Shown here: positions 7,801 to 15,854 of the stretch, in pieces
Numbering within the stretch: position 1 is the stretch's first letter
How the letters are laid out: each line of letters starts with the position of its first letter
Source: Candidatus Omnitrophota bacterium
GTDB taxonomy: Bacteria; Hinthialibacterota; Hinthialibacteria; Hinthialibacterales; JAKPRU01
Reading direction: 5' to 3'
NCBI GenBank assembly: GCA_029570205.1
Contig: JAKQSI010000118.1
Location: forward strand, 62,001-126,000
Length of the DNA: 64,000 nt
Made by a program: the position numbers and the translations under genes
The notes under the pieces: generated by a model
Database searches by the model: none
The model's input: only the letters and a program-made list of their open reading frames with translations
Told to the model about the DNA's origin: nothing

Positions 7801-8731
7801 GAAGGAAGCCGATACCATCGCGATCGTCGTGGCGCCCAATGTCGTGCTTTCCATTTATGATTCCCTCCTTCCGCGTCAATTGGTGACGGTTTCCACAGTC
7901 GCCGCATTCAGCCCGGATGACGGAACTGTGGTTTGGCAGAACCAACTGGCCTCACCTGCCATGCCGGGCGGTTTGCTGGTGGACCGTGACGGACGTGTGA
8001 TTGCCGTACATGAGAACGGCGCGGTGACCTGTATCGCCGGTAATGATGCTCTCAAAGCCTACCTGGACTCGGTTGCCGGGATCGCTCAAAAAGGGGACCA
8101 GGGCCGCGAAAAAGCCATCGCATTGCTTAACGAATCGCTCAAGCAGGTCAATACGTTGGATGGGCGCGATCTGCTCATCGCACGTATGGAGGAACTCGGC
8201 GGTAAACCGGGGGAAGTTGCCGAGGCTAAAGGTTGCATAACACGCTGGAAAATCATCGGTCCTGTGCCATGGGATTATGGCCGCAACAATGTCGACAAGG
8301 TCTTTGTGGATGAACCCGACGTCGATATCACCAAAACCTATACCATCGATGGACAGACTCTGAAATGGAGAAACTACTTCACGGTCCATCCCGATGGGAT
8401 GGTGGACCTCGCGCGTGTCTATGGGATGGATGAGAACCTGGCCGCCTATGCGTATGCGGAAGTGGAACTTCCCAACGACCAGAAGTATTTGTTGAAAATC
8501 GGCAGCAACGATGGATGCAAGGTCTGGTTCAACGGGGAGGAGGTGTTTCGTTTCGATGCCGGAAGAGCATGGGGGTCGGACCAGAACACGATCGATGTGA
8601 TGGGCAAGAAAGGTGTCAACAAAATCCTGATGAAAATCACGCAGATGGGGTCGGCTTGGGCGCTGAGCGCTCGCATTACTTATCCGAACAGCAAACCGGT
8701 TGATCTGACACACGCACAAAGCCGCTTCTAG
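4832..8731 (+). CDS. Secreted giant protein: methyltransferase-like domain, PQQ-type beta-propeller, C-terminal PA14-like domain
   Basis: The protein is 1299 residues. A signal peptide (about 1-35) is followed by a Rossmann-like segment (about 45-200) with the shape of a class I methyltransferase: degenerate motif I ILGCDDGNLAVEMA, then ALKPLPYADNMIDLVLAI and EILRVLCPGGTAVLGG. After about 240 come many PQQ/quinoprotein-type beta-propeller blades (GSLLWKRKLPDG, GKVRALDATTGTMAWTF, GYIYALEAATGRLLWRF). The last 150 residues (SNDGCKVWFNGEEVF) resemble a PA14-like carbohydrate-binding fold. I start it at ATG 4832, with AGGAGG eight bases upstream; the track start overlaps cimA. Export makes SAM-dependent catalysis unlikely, so the first domain may only bind ligand. 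The substrate is unknown. Confidence 0.8.
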   Translation: MKQNRSTGSPARWILLSLLAPALLLPFKGYSAVASGDLAKSLVRTSGKNTGICSILGCDDGNLAVEMAHVGSFLVHVQDPRQSAVDTIRKIVDAEGFYGTQVVVEKGALKPLPYADNMIDLVLAINLRDGDLKEIYPKEILRVLCPGGTAVLGGPKDSLSAKVLKNWLKEAGIDKSSNIKDEDRILVMIHKPPLEGVDDWSHWEHSPDNNPASTDAVIKAPYMTQWFGKPYYIAMPAITTAAGGRVFIAMGHIAHHQREELWLNTLLAENGYNGSLLWKRKLPDGYLAHRSAFIATDDKFYLIDPIGTGCLVLNAQTGEEVDRISIAEANGEWKWIALQDGILYALAGKQRDPAETTIVRSPYTSWSWGELSRGYYEKRVPWGFGETLVAYDTRGKKLLWTHKEEQPIDSRAMTMGGGHLFFYGPDSRIGCLDIKHGEVVWINEDPKIRALIEEEGRGLSSTPGFKTTCMCIYTPDALYYQGQTLMNVVAVSTKDGSLMWHRKKTSSNPNILYADGKLLVGIGPEGSTLMVDPLTGETIKDLGFAKRSCARLTATPDSFFVRGMPEGLTRYDRNLKKVFYNGAFRPSCNDGVIGANGLLYLGPWACDCNLSLMGRVALCSAGDFQFDVKATESDRLEVGNGDLSRVAHFEMDDNDWSVYRGNNHHSASTKVAIAEQASNIWEFVPERQFSPSAATAAGGLLFLGGDDGKVRALDATTGTMAWTFLTGGPVTQPPTLWNGRAYIGSGDGYIYALEAATGRLLWRFRAAPVERRIMVYGSLCSTWPVNSGILVEDGVVYAAAGIIDYDGTYLYALDAVTGEIIWQNHSSGHLDKELRKGVSAQGILTSAGARLWMPGGNIISPAVYDLKTGEYLGKGPGNGAPDMNACRGEEIGIFRDKFIILGGRLRYSASENVVDPGRFDGHAIGSGKDFGPASLVAKGKIPPAWNDQRMAFADGLYTKMACCSADTLERYLSQGDGKIPPEPLWRAVTPKEADTIAIVVAPNVVLSIYDSLLPRQLVTVSTVAAFSPDDGTVVWQNQLASPAMPGGLLVDRDGRVIAVHENGAVTCIAGNDALKAYLDSVAGIAQKGDQGREKAIALLNESLKQVNTLDGRDLLIARMEELGGKPGEVAEAKGCITRWKIIGPVPWDYGRNNVDKVFVDEPDVDITKTYTIDGQTLKWRNYFTVHPDGMVDLARVYGMDENLAAYAYAEVELPNDQKYLLKIGSNDGCKVWFNGEEVFRFDAGRAWGSDQNTIDVMGKKGVNKILMKITQMGSAWALSARITYPNSKPVDLTHAQSRF

Positions 8732-8948
8732 CTCATCCGGAATCTGATTTCTAGTCAAAATGCGAATCTCCCACCGATCTGATATCGTAGGATGATAGGA
8801 TTATTTGCTCGGCAGCAGAGGCTGCCTCAGAACATAAGGGGATACTCAGAATCCTCTACCGCACATTTCGCATATTTACATTTCCCTTTTATATTTACTT
8901 CGTCTCCCATGTTTTTTCCATTAACTCAAACAACAGGCTTGCGGCCGA

Positions 8949-8977
8949 TTGACTTATCCGCATTGTGGGGATATCAT
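8949..8977 (+). promoter_or_regulatory. Sigma-70-type promoter of the pseudopilin gene
   Basis: TTGACT and TATCAT are 17 bases apart, about 50 bases before the pilin start. The preceding stretch from 8732 shows no gene or clear repeat. Confidence 0.7.
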
Positions 8978-9028
8978 ATTATTAGATAGGCAATTGAACA
9001 AGATTTCAATTCGGAGGTATACTGCAAA

Positions 9029-9661
9029 ATGCAGTTGTTGAGACACCGAAACGCGCCCATCGGTTTCACGTTGATTGAGCTCCTTATTGTTGTGGCGATT
9101 ATCGGCATTCTGGCGGCGATTGCCGTGCCGAACTTTATGAATGCCCGGATCCGCGCGATGGTCGCCCAGGCAAAATCCGATATCAAGGGACTGGCAAACT
9201 CTTGTGAGCTATATTTCCTTGACCACAACACATATCCGAATGAATCCGAGCACAACATCTTTCAGCGGACGCGCTCCGAGGCCGGCTTAGTTTGGCTCAC
9301 CACTCCGGTTGCGTATATGAGCGGGCTTCCACGGGATCCGTTCCAGAACAAATTCGAGACGGATGCCAATTATTTCCGGTGCTATGAAACAGGTGCAGCC
9401 GGGACGGGAACTGCCGACAATCGTCGATGGATCACTTATGTCATTTTCACCATCGGCCCGGACAATTCGGAGAACGGAGTGGACTCCAGCGTATTTTCAG
9501 GGCCGTGGTGTACGGGCGATGGAAACACGTATATGCCGTCCAACGGATTGCGGAGTAATGGAGACATTTACTGGTGCCTCGGCGATCCAAGCGTAATGAG
9601 GAATGTGATGATTGACGGGAAAATTTACAACGGTTCCTTTCCGCCGAATTTCCCAGACTGA
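9029..9661 (+). CDS. Type IV pilin / type II secretion pseudopilin (GspG-like)
   Basis: The protein (210 residues) has a class III signal: a short basic leader ending in glycine, then FTLIELLIVVAIIGILAAIAVPNF, with Glu at position +5 of the mature form. Prepilin peptidase should cut after Gly12. The hydrophobic helix would anchor it in the inner membrane before assembly into a pilus or pseudopilus. The C-terminal 130 residues are soluble and rich in aromatics, with a few cysteines. DIKGLANSCELYFLDHNTYP resembles the major pseudopilin-like proteins present in many copies in planctomycete-like genomes. It stands alone, with its own promoter and terminator and no secretion genes nearby, so its partner machine is encoded elsewhere. 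Confidence 0.88.
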   Translation: MQLLRHRNAPIGFTLIELLIVVAIIGILAAIAVPNFMNARIRAMVAQAKSDIKGLANSCELYFLDHNTYPNESEHNIFQRTRSEAGLVWLTTPVAYMSGLPRDPFQNKFETDANYFRCYETGAAGTGTADNRRWITYVIFTIGPDNSENGVDSSVFSGPWCTGDGNTYMPSNGLRSNGDIYWCLGDPSVMRNVMIDGKIYNGSFPPNFPD

Positions 9662-9723
9662 GTGGGGTTGCAACTTCCCCCTGTTCTCTGTCTGTGTCCA
9701 TCTGTGTCTCTCAACGAGAAATT

Positions 9724-9759
9724 GGCCCGATCTCTTTTCGAGATCGGGCCGATTTTGTT
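9724..9759. terminator. Terminator between converging genes
   Basis: GGCCCGATCTC (9724-9734) and GAGATCGGGCC (9740-9750) form a perfect 11-pair stem with a five-base loop, followed by GATTTTGTT. It can serve the pseudopilin gene and, in the other direction, the oxidoreductase gene ending at 9779. Confidence 0.8.
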
Positions 9760-9778
9760 CCACTCGCAGGGAATCTCC

Positions 9779-11110
9779 CTACAGTGTCCAGCCTTTACGA
9801 TACTTCATATGGACGTACTTGTTGGCTTCGGAATTGTTGGTGAATTTCATTTTTTCACTGTCCCACTCCAGTTTGCCTTCGCAGCGAAGCGCGACATTTC
9901 CGACCACCACGAATTCCGTAAACGGCCCCGCGTAGCTGAAATTGGAGCAGGCCGGAAGACCGCCTTTGCATGCCTGGAGCCAGTCCTCGGTGTGCCCGAG
10001 CGAACGCGGAATGATCGGGTCCGGCATTTTGTAATCTTTGTTCATCTCTTCCGATAGAAAACGGGTATTGTCTCCGTATTCGCCGGTGGTGAGGATGCCT
10101 TTTTCCCCGACGAAGTAGGAACCGTTGTCGCCATCGCCCATTTTAACATCGGGTGCGATTCCCTCCGGGCGCGGAGGCTTATTGCCGCCATCGTACCAGT
10201 AAACCGTAACCGGAATCATCCCGAATCGCTCCGGGAACTCGTAACGAATGATGGATTTGAACGGGCCGGTCTGCTTGTTCGCACCATCCTGGGAGACGCA
10301 TTCAATGGACGTCGGCGCGGTCAGGCGCAGCGCCCAGTTTGCGGGGTCCATGATATGGCAGCCCATGTCGCCCAACGCGCAGCAGCCGAAATCCCACCAG
10401 CCGCGCCAGTCATGTGGCGCATACCCGTGGTTATACGGGCGCATGGGGGCCACCCCGATCCAGAGATCCCAATCCATCGTGTCGGGAATGGGTTCCTCCG
10501 GCAGCGGTTCCGGAATGCCCTGCGGCCAAACGGGACGATTCGTCCAGATATGTGCCTCTCGGATTTGGCCGATGGCGCCGGTCCAGATCATCTCGCACAG
10601 TCGCCGAACGCCTTCCCCGGAATGGCCCTGGTTGCCCATCTGGGTTGCAACGCCGGTTTCCCGCGCAATCTCGGTAAGTTTTCGGGCTTCGTACATCGTA
10701 TGAGTCAGCGGCTTTTGAACATACACGTGCTTGCCCATGCGCATGGCCATGGCGGCGGCCACGGCGTGCATGTGGTCCGGCGTCGAAATGGTGCAGGCGT
10801 CGATGCTCGGCTCTTTCTCCAGCATCAAGCGAAAGTCCTTGTATTTCTTCGCCTTGGGGAAATCATTGAGGGTTTTAGATGCGCGATTCCAATCGACATC
10901 GCACAAGGCAACCACATTCTCGCCCGCTTTTGCGCAATTGCGAATATCGGAACTTCCTTTGCCCCCCGCCCCGATGGCCGCGATATTCAACTTTTCATTG
11001 GGAGAGGCATAGCCCAAACTCTTGAGCTTTGGCGCTCGTCCCGTCGCGCAACCGGCCATTGCCGCTCCGGCGCTCATCAAAAAGATCCGTCTCGATACAT
11101 TCTCTTTCAT
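9779..11110 (-). CDS. Gfo/Idh/MocA family oxidoreductase, Tat-exported lipoprotein
   Basis: Family members are NAD(P)-dependent sugar or inositol dehydrogenases. The Rossmann motif IAAIGAGGKGSSDIRNC (about 41-57), CDVD at the end of strand 2, and VYVQKPLTHTMYEARKL with its catalytic-type lysine are present. The N-terminus is SRRIFLMSAGAAMAGCATG: a twin-arginine signal with a lipobox (Cys21), so the protein should be exported folded and lipid-anchored, probably carrying its cofactor. I start it at ATG 11110, with AGGAG upstream; the track start is 12 codons longer. At 443 residues it matches the exported Gfo/Idh/MocA proteins expanded in planctomycetes. The substrate cannot be told from sequence. 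Confidence 0.9.
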   Translation of the reverse strand: MKENVSRRIFLMSAGAAMAGCATGRAPKLKSLGYASPNEKLNIAAIGAGGKGSSDIRNCAKAGENVVALCDVDWNRASKTLNDFPKAKKYKDFRLMLEKEPSIDACTISTPDHMHAVAAAMAMRMGKHVYVQKPLTHTMYEARKLTEIARETGVATQMGNQGHSGEGVRRLCEMIWTGAIGQIREAHIWTNRPVWPQGIPEPLPEEPIPDTMDWDLWIGVAPMRPYNHGYAPHDWRGWWDFGCCALGDMGCHIMDPANWALRLTAPTSIECVSQDGANKQTGPFKSIIRYEFPERFGMIPVTVYWYDGGNKPPRPEGIAPDVKMGDGDNGSYFVGEKGILTTGEYGDNTRFLSEEMNKDYKMPDPIIPRSLGHTEDWLQACKGGLPACSNFSYAGPFTEFVVVGNVALRCEGKLEWDSEKMKFTNNSEANKYVHMKYRKGWTL

Positions 11111-11411
11111 CAATCTATATTCTCCTGTTATCGGTTCCGGCAGCATCGGCGCCGAATGGGGACTTTACTTCGGACGTATGCTGTGGGAGTGCAAAAAACC
11201 ACCTGAGTTAAGGTACTCTTTCTTCCCCAGGCGACGCAAGGGAAACCTGGAAATGATGGTGTTCGAGGGTTACGGTACGGGCGAGATCGCAAGGTCGTGA
11301 ACAGGTATGTTTTATTGTGTGGCTATTCTGAATAAATGAGAAGTCAACAAGGGTGCCACAGGCTTCCAGCCTGTGAGTCAGCGCAACAAGTCCATAAAAG
11401 GAACCAAAAGA
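11111..11411. other. Divergent intergenic region
   Basis: About 300 bases separate two outward-facing genes. Apart from the CACAGGC hairpin at 11357-11375 I see no gene, and no promoter pair that I trust. The ORFs listed here are shadows. Confidence 0.5.
11357..11375. repeat. Hairpin element, CACAGGC type
   Basis: CACAGGC-TTCCA-GCCTGTG is a perfect seven-pair stem with a five-base loop. The same 19 bases recur at 53932-53950. It ends 36 bases before the start of the next gene. Confidence 0.8.
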
Positions 11412-12824
11412 ATGAAAATCTTCTATCAAATCACTCCGGTTTTCATCCTCCTTTTCTGCCTCTCCTGTGGAGGCGGCCAACTGGCAAAGACCGGAGAACC
11501 GGCTTGCATTGGGGTCAGCGATTGGCAGTCCCATTTCCAATACCAGTACGACTATACGGTCAAAGAAACCTCCGGCCTGGACCGTGACGCCGAGCCGGTG
11601 ACAGTCACATTGAGCGCGAAAGCCCGTGAGGTCTCCGACTGGCAAAAAGAGGTGCGTGTTCTGCGCGTCTGCCCTTGCGGGAAAGAACAGCCGGTCCCGT
11701 TCCAGGTGTACGGTGTAGTCGCGGCTCAGAAACCTCTCACGGAAGACATCCGCTCCGAGAGCGCAAATGTTGTTTTTCTGGCCTCCTGCCCGGCAAACGA
11801 AACAGTGACCTACCGCCTTCTGTGGTGCAAGAAAGACTCGGCCGAGTTGCCGACCGCGGCGCTGGAACGCCCCGTGGAGGTTTACGGCGCTGCTCCGGGG
11901 ATCAACGTAAAGAACCGATACTATTCGATCATGCTGTCTCCGAAGTGCGGGGCCATGATCTCCGCGCGCCGAATGGCCCAGAGTCCCGACAAAATCATCG
12001 ATTTCTATCAGAACATCCCCATCCATTTTGTCGCCGATATCTGGAGTCCGCCGGAGCGATGGGATCACGATTATGACTGGGATACTCCTCCACACCAGGA
12101 ACTGATTCAGGGACCGTTGATGGTCAAGTACACCCGCTGGGGACCGATGAGTTTGTACAAGGACGTGATGGTGTATTTGACATACACGTTTTATGCGGAT
12201 GTGCCGTATGTGGAGGTGACTTCTATGATGGAGTTTACCGAGAACCGCGCCGCGCGCGCGGTGCGCATGGGCGAGATCGTGACCACCCATCTGGAGACAC
12301 CGGACCGCGAGGCAAAACGAAAGCAGCCGTTAGTCCCGGTCTTTACGCATTACGCCTGGCCGGAAGGAGAGAGCATGGCGGTCTGCGATATCGCCGCGCA
12401 CCTGAACGAAAACCACGAGGCGGAAATGCCCGGCCTGGAGAAGGGCGCACTGGCGATTCTGGATCGCGATGTCCCCTGGGTCGCGGCCTATCATGCCGGG
12501 AATGAATACGGAATGGCCTCCCTGCGGAAGTCGCATTTCACCATGAACAAACTCGGCGGACCGGTTCCGTACACCGTGCCATGTACCTATCTCGGCCAAT
12601 ACGGATGGGGATTCACTTACTGGTCCCGGCCCGAAGTGTACCCGTTCGGCGCACGCCAAACCCCACTCGACAGGAATACGGTCGTCGCAACGGGTACGGT
12701 ATTCGGAAATGAGGAAGCATTGCTTCTGTTTGATCCACAGGACGATCTCAACGAAGTCAAGGAGTACTACACACGATTCCTGAATCCCTTGAAACTTCAG
12801 TTCAAAGGCACAGGACCGTGGTGA
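11412..12824 (+). CDS. Hypothetical lipoprotein, possibly polysaccharide-processing
   Basis: I do not recognise a named family. The first 19 residues, MKIFYQITPVFILLFCLSC, form a lipoprotein signal with Cys19 as the lipid attachment site. The remaining 450 residues are rich in beta-type sequence and aromatics (IHFVADIWSPPERWDHDYDWDTPPHQE), with a long hydrophilic stretch and no transmembrane segment. The overall look is that of beta-sandwich proteins of carbohydrate metabolism, but no catalytic motif is clear. The start is ATG 11412; the track start lies in the upstream hairpin element. Neighbours on both sides are exported or glycan-related, which weakly supports an envelope or glycan role. 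Confidence 0.75.
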   Translation: MKIFYQITPVFILLFCLSCGGGQLAKTGEPACIGVSDWQSHFQYQYDYTVKETSGLDRDAEPVTVTLSAKAREVSDWQKEVRVLRVCPCGKEQPVPFQVYGVVAAQKPLTEDIRSESANVVFLASCPANETVTYRLLWCKKDSAELPTAALERPVEVYGAAPGINVKNRYYSIMLSPKCGAMISARRMAQSPDKIIDFYQNIPIHFVADIWSPPERWDHDYDWDTPPHQELIQGPLMVKYTRWGPMSLYKDVMVYLTYTFYADVPYVEVTSMMEFTENRAARAVRMGEIVTTHLETPDREAKRKQPLVPVFTHYAWPEGESMAVCDIAAHLNENHEAEMPGLEKGALAILDRDVPWVAAYHAGNEYGMASLRKSHFTMNKLGGPVPYTVPCTYLGQYGWGFTYWSRPEVYPFGARQTPLDRNTVVATGTVFGNEEALLLFDPQDDLNEVKEYYTRFLNPLKLQFKGTGPW

Positions 12825-12876
12825 GAAATTTTTTCTTTACGATCCGTTCTATCTATTCCATCACCGGGGCCGCCCG

Positions 12877-13731
12877 ATGACTCCAAATCCTGACGACACA
12901 CTGAAAACCGAGGCCATGCAGCATCTGCGGGCACAATACGCCGGTATTCTGACCGAGAGCCAGATCGAAAAGCATTACCGCACTTATGTAGAGGCTTTTG
13001 AAGCGGAGAAGATGTTCCGTCATCTCGATTCGGTGCTGGACGGTCGAATGCCGGGGACTCTTCTGGATATCGGGTGCGGATTCGGGTCCTTTGTTCTGCT
13101 CTGTCGGAACAAAGGGATTGAGGCAGTCGGAGTCGAGCTGGCCGAATTCGACGTTGGTTTTGCCCGGAGACGATACGAACTCTCCGGTACTCCCGGAGCA
13201 CCGGAGTCGGTTTATGTCCGGGCGGATGCCTTGAATCTGCCGTTCCCGTCCGGTTCATTCGAGGTCGTGACCCTATGGAACCTGGTGGAGCATGTCCCGG
13301 ACTATCGGCGGCTGATCCGCGAGACCTGGCGTGTTCTCAACCCCGGGGGATTGCTGATCCTGATTGCGCCGAACTACGCCGCGTTCCGGCGTGAGGCACA
13401 TTACCATCTCCCATGGTTCCCGTTGCTCCCGAAACCGGTCGCGCGTTTGTACCTTCGGCTGTGCGGACGAAACCCGCGATTCCTGGACACCTCCATTTTC
13501 TATTGTACCAATCGGGGTGTCCTGAATGCCTGCCGCGAAACCGGGTATCGTATCCTCGTGCCGGGAGTCGATAAGATTCTCCATCCCGAATCCTGTCGTT
13601 CGAACAAGACCCGGCGGATTGCGGAATGGACGAAGCGTCTTCACATTCAGTCGATTGTGAATTTGCTTCTGAGCGCGCGGCATTCCTGTCCGTTCAAACC
13701 GACAATTCTCATCCGTGCGAAAAAGGACTGA
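12877..13731 (+). CDS. SAM-dependent methyltransferase (class I)
   Basis: The protein (284 residues) has motif I LLDIGCGFGSF near residue 62, an acidic end of strand 2 (GVELAEFD), VRADALNLPFPSGSFEVVTLWNLVEHVPD, and the post-motif RVLNPGGLLILIAP. These define a class I methyltransferase of the Methyltransf_11 type. The substrate is not evident. It is followed after 38 bases by an MsbA-type exporter on the same strand, so the two may act on one exported lipid or glycan. The C-terminal 80 residues (RLYLRLCGRNPRFLDTSIFYCTNRGV) look like those of methyltransferases of surface-polysaccharide clusters. Confidence 0.88.
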   Translation: MTPNPDDTLKTEAMQHLRAQYAGILTESQIEKHYRTYVEAFEAEKMFRHLDSVLDGRMPGTLLDIGCGFGSFVLLCRNKGIEAVGVELAEFDVGFARRRYELSGTPGAPESVYVRADALNLPFPSGSFEVVTLWNLVEHVPDYRRLIRETWRVLNPGGLLILIAPNYAAFRREAHYHLPWFPLLPKPVARLYLRLCGRNPRFLDTSIFYCTNRGVLNACRETGYRILVPGVDKILHPESCRSNKTRRIAEWTKRLHIQSIVNLLLSARHSCPFKPTILIRAKKD

Positions 13732-13769
13732 TCGCATCACCGGGGAGATTCCGTAAACTGGACTGAAAC

Positions 13770-15650
13770 ATGGCTCATCCGCTTTATGTGTGGCTTCGAA
13801 AAAGAATCCGACTGGATATCTTCAACATCACCTGCGGGGATTCACATCTCGGCCAGCTGCTGAAAGATCTCCTTCGGCAATACAAATACATCGTCGGATT
13901 CATTATCGCATTAAACTGCATTGCGGCGCTGTTCGAGGGCAGCACCATGGGGGCGCTGCTGCTGGCTTTGGATGTGCTGTTGGGGGAAAAGACCGGCCCC
14001 GCGCAAGACTCACTCAGAATCGTGCAGTCTTTCCTGGTAACGATAGAAGAACGATTCGGGCGCGGGGGGATTTTCGCGTTTTATGTCGGATTGGCGGTTC
14101 TCAGTCAATTGCTGCGAAGCGGATTTCAATTCTTTGGTCGCGCGGCCACGGCGTATCTCCAGGCCTGGTGCGAACGGGACCTGCGTTCCCGTGTGTTTCG
14201 CCAGTTCTTCTCAATTCGCTACGATCACGTCGTCAAGTACAAAATCGGCGACATGGCCCTGTACACGCACCAGACCAACGGAATGGTGAACTATCTCGGC
14301 TATTTGAATTCACTGGTTTCGGACTTCCTGATTCTAGTCACTTATATTTGCGTGCTGCTCTGGATTTCCTGGCCGATTACCTTGCTGGCGGTTGTGACAC
14401 TGGGTTTGCTTTCTCTTGGCTTGTCTCGGGTGATTCGGGTGGTGCGAACTGCCGCGACAGAGTTTGTCAAGGCCACGGTTCGGATGAATGAGCAGATCGT
14501 CGAATACCTCCAGGGCATCCGTACCGTCCGGGCTTTCGCCCAAGAGGAACATGTGCAGGGATTGGTGGATGAAACCCTCCGAGAAGCCATGCTCGCAAAT
14601 CGCAAAAGTCTGGTGTGGGAGGCGACCATCCTCCCCCTGGTGGAATGTCTGACCGTGCTTTGTGTGGCCGGGCTGCTGGTTCTTTGTTATGTACTGCTGG
14701 ATGTGAATGGAGAGGCGTGGCTGCCGCGCCTGGCTGTGTATGTATTTGTGGTCTACCGCCTGATGCCGCGAGCAGGAACCATCAACTCGAACTTAGCGGC
14801 CCTGAAAAGACTCTACCCGACTGTGAGCCGGGTCGCGGCGATTCTTCGCCAGGATAACAAACCTTACATGCGGGACGGCGGCAGGGACATTCGGAGTCTT
14901 CAGGATGGAATCGAGTTTCGCAATGTTACATTTCGGTATGACGGAACGGCTACCCCCGCTGTTCGGGACCTTTCCTTTTTTATCCCCAGGGGAACCATGA
15001 CCGCGATTGTGGGCGAGTCGGGGGCAGGCAAATCAACGGTACTGGATCTTATTCTTCGTCTGTATGATCCCACAGCAGGAGTAATCCTGGCGGATGGGAT
15101 TCCGTTACCGGAATACGATCAGAAGGCATGGCGGAATCTCATCGGTATGGTCAATCAGGACATTCATATCTTTAATGCAAGTATTCATCAAAACATTGCG
15201 TTCCGGCGGCCCGATGCGGATCGCGAAGAGGTGGAACGCGCCGCGCGCATTGCGAACGCGCATGAGTTTATTCTGGAATTGCCGAACGGCTATGACACCG
15301 TGGTGGGTGAGCGTGGAATGCGACTTTCCGGCGGCCAGCGTCAGCGCATCGCCATCGCGCGCGCCGTGCTTCACGATGCGCCGATCCTGATTCTCGATGA
15401 GGCCACCAGCGAACTGGACAGCAATATCGAGCGGAAAATCCAGGAATCCATCGCCCGGCTCAGTTTGGACCGCACCATCATTGCTGTTGCCCATCGCCTG
15501 TCCACCATCTCCATGGCCGATCAGATTCTTGTCCTGGAGTCGGGACGGTTGGTGGAGCAGGGAACTCACTCCGAACTTCTTGGCCTGAACGGTATCTACG
15601 CCGGCCTGTGGCGCATTCAGTCCCAATCCGAAGAAAAAGTGCGGAAATAA
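13770..15650 (+). CDS. ABC exporter, fused membrane and ATPase domains (MsbA/lipid-exporter type)
   Basis: The protein (626 residues) joins a six-helix membrane domain (about 30-330) to a nucleotide-binding domain with Walker A VGESGAGKST (about 414), signature LSGGQRQRIAIARAV (about 519), Walker B ILILDEATSELD and the H-loop AVAHRLS. This is the half-transporter layout of the MsbA/LmrA group, which works as a dimer to export lipids, lipid-linked glycans, peptides or drugs. The intracellular coupling segment is MNEQIVEYLQGIRTVRAF. Pairing with the upstream methyltransferase suggests a modified glycolipid or similar cargo; this is inference. Confidence 0.93.
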   Translation: MAHPLYVWLRKRIRLDIFNITCGDSHLGQLLKDLLRQYKYIVGFIIALNCIAALFEGSTMGALLLALDVLLGEKTGPAQDSLRIVQSFLVTIEERFGRGGIFAFYVGLAVLSQLLRSGFQFFGRAATAYLQAWCERDLRSRVFRQFFSIRYDHVVKYKIGDMALYTHQTNGMVNYLGYLNSLVSDFLILVTYICVLLWISWPITLLAVVTLGLLSLGLSRVIRVVRTAATEFVKATVRMNEQIVEYLQGIRTVRAFAQEEHVQGLVDETLREAMLANRKSLVWEATILPLVECLTVLCVAGLLVLCYVLLDVNGEAWLPRLAVYVFVVYRLMPRAGTINSNLAALKRLYPTVSRVAAILRQDNKPYMRDGGRDIRSLQDGIEFRNVTFRYDGTATPAVRDLSFFIPRGTMTAIVGESGAGKSTVLDLILRLYDPTAGVILADGIPLPEYDQKAWRNLIGMVNQDIHIFNASIHQNIAFRRPDADREEVERAARIANAHEFILELPNGYDTVVGERGMRLSGGQRQRIAIARAVLHDAPILILDEATSELDSNIERKIQESIARLSLDRTIIAVAHRLSTISMADQILVLESGRLVEQGTHSELLGLNGIYAGLWRIQSQSEEKVRK

Positions 15651-15854
15651 TGTCCCCGGGCGGGATTGTCTCTTCCGTTGTTTCGGAGAGGATTGGGGTG
15701 AGGTTTTCCCTGTGGAACAGGCTTCTCTGCCCGTCAGAGATCCCCTCCCTCCCTCTCTCTTCTTCCTTCACTTCTTAATTCCCTCTTCCTTGTCCGAACG
15801 TTGCCGATTCAATACCATAGACGTATTCCGTGTTCAAACTTCCCTGGAGATGCC
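15651..15854. repeat. Intergenic spacer with degenerate repeat elements
   Basis: TTCCGTTGTTTCGGAGAGGATTGGGGTGAGG (about 15673-15703) is a decayed copy of the GGGTGAGGG-type element seen at 2710-2760. AACAGGCTTCTCTGCCCGTC (about 15717-15736) is a decayed copy of the CAGGC-loop-GCCTG hairpin. No gene is seen. Confidence 0.5.

Noticed and set aside
11208-12290. 360-aa minus-strand ORF opposite the lipoprotein gene
   Set aside because: Antisense shadow; the plus strand has a lipobox and continuous protein-like sequence.
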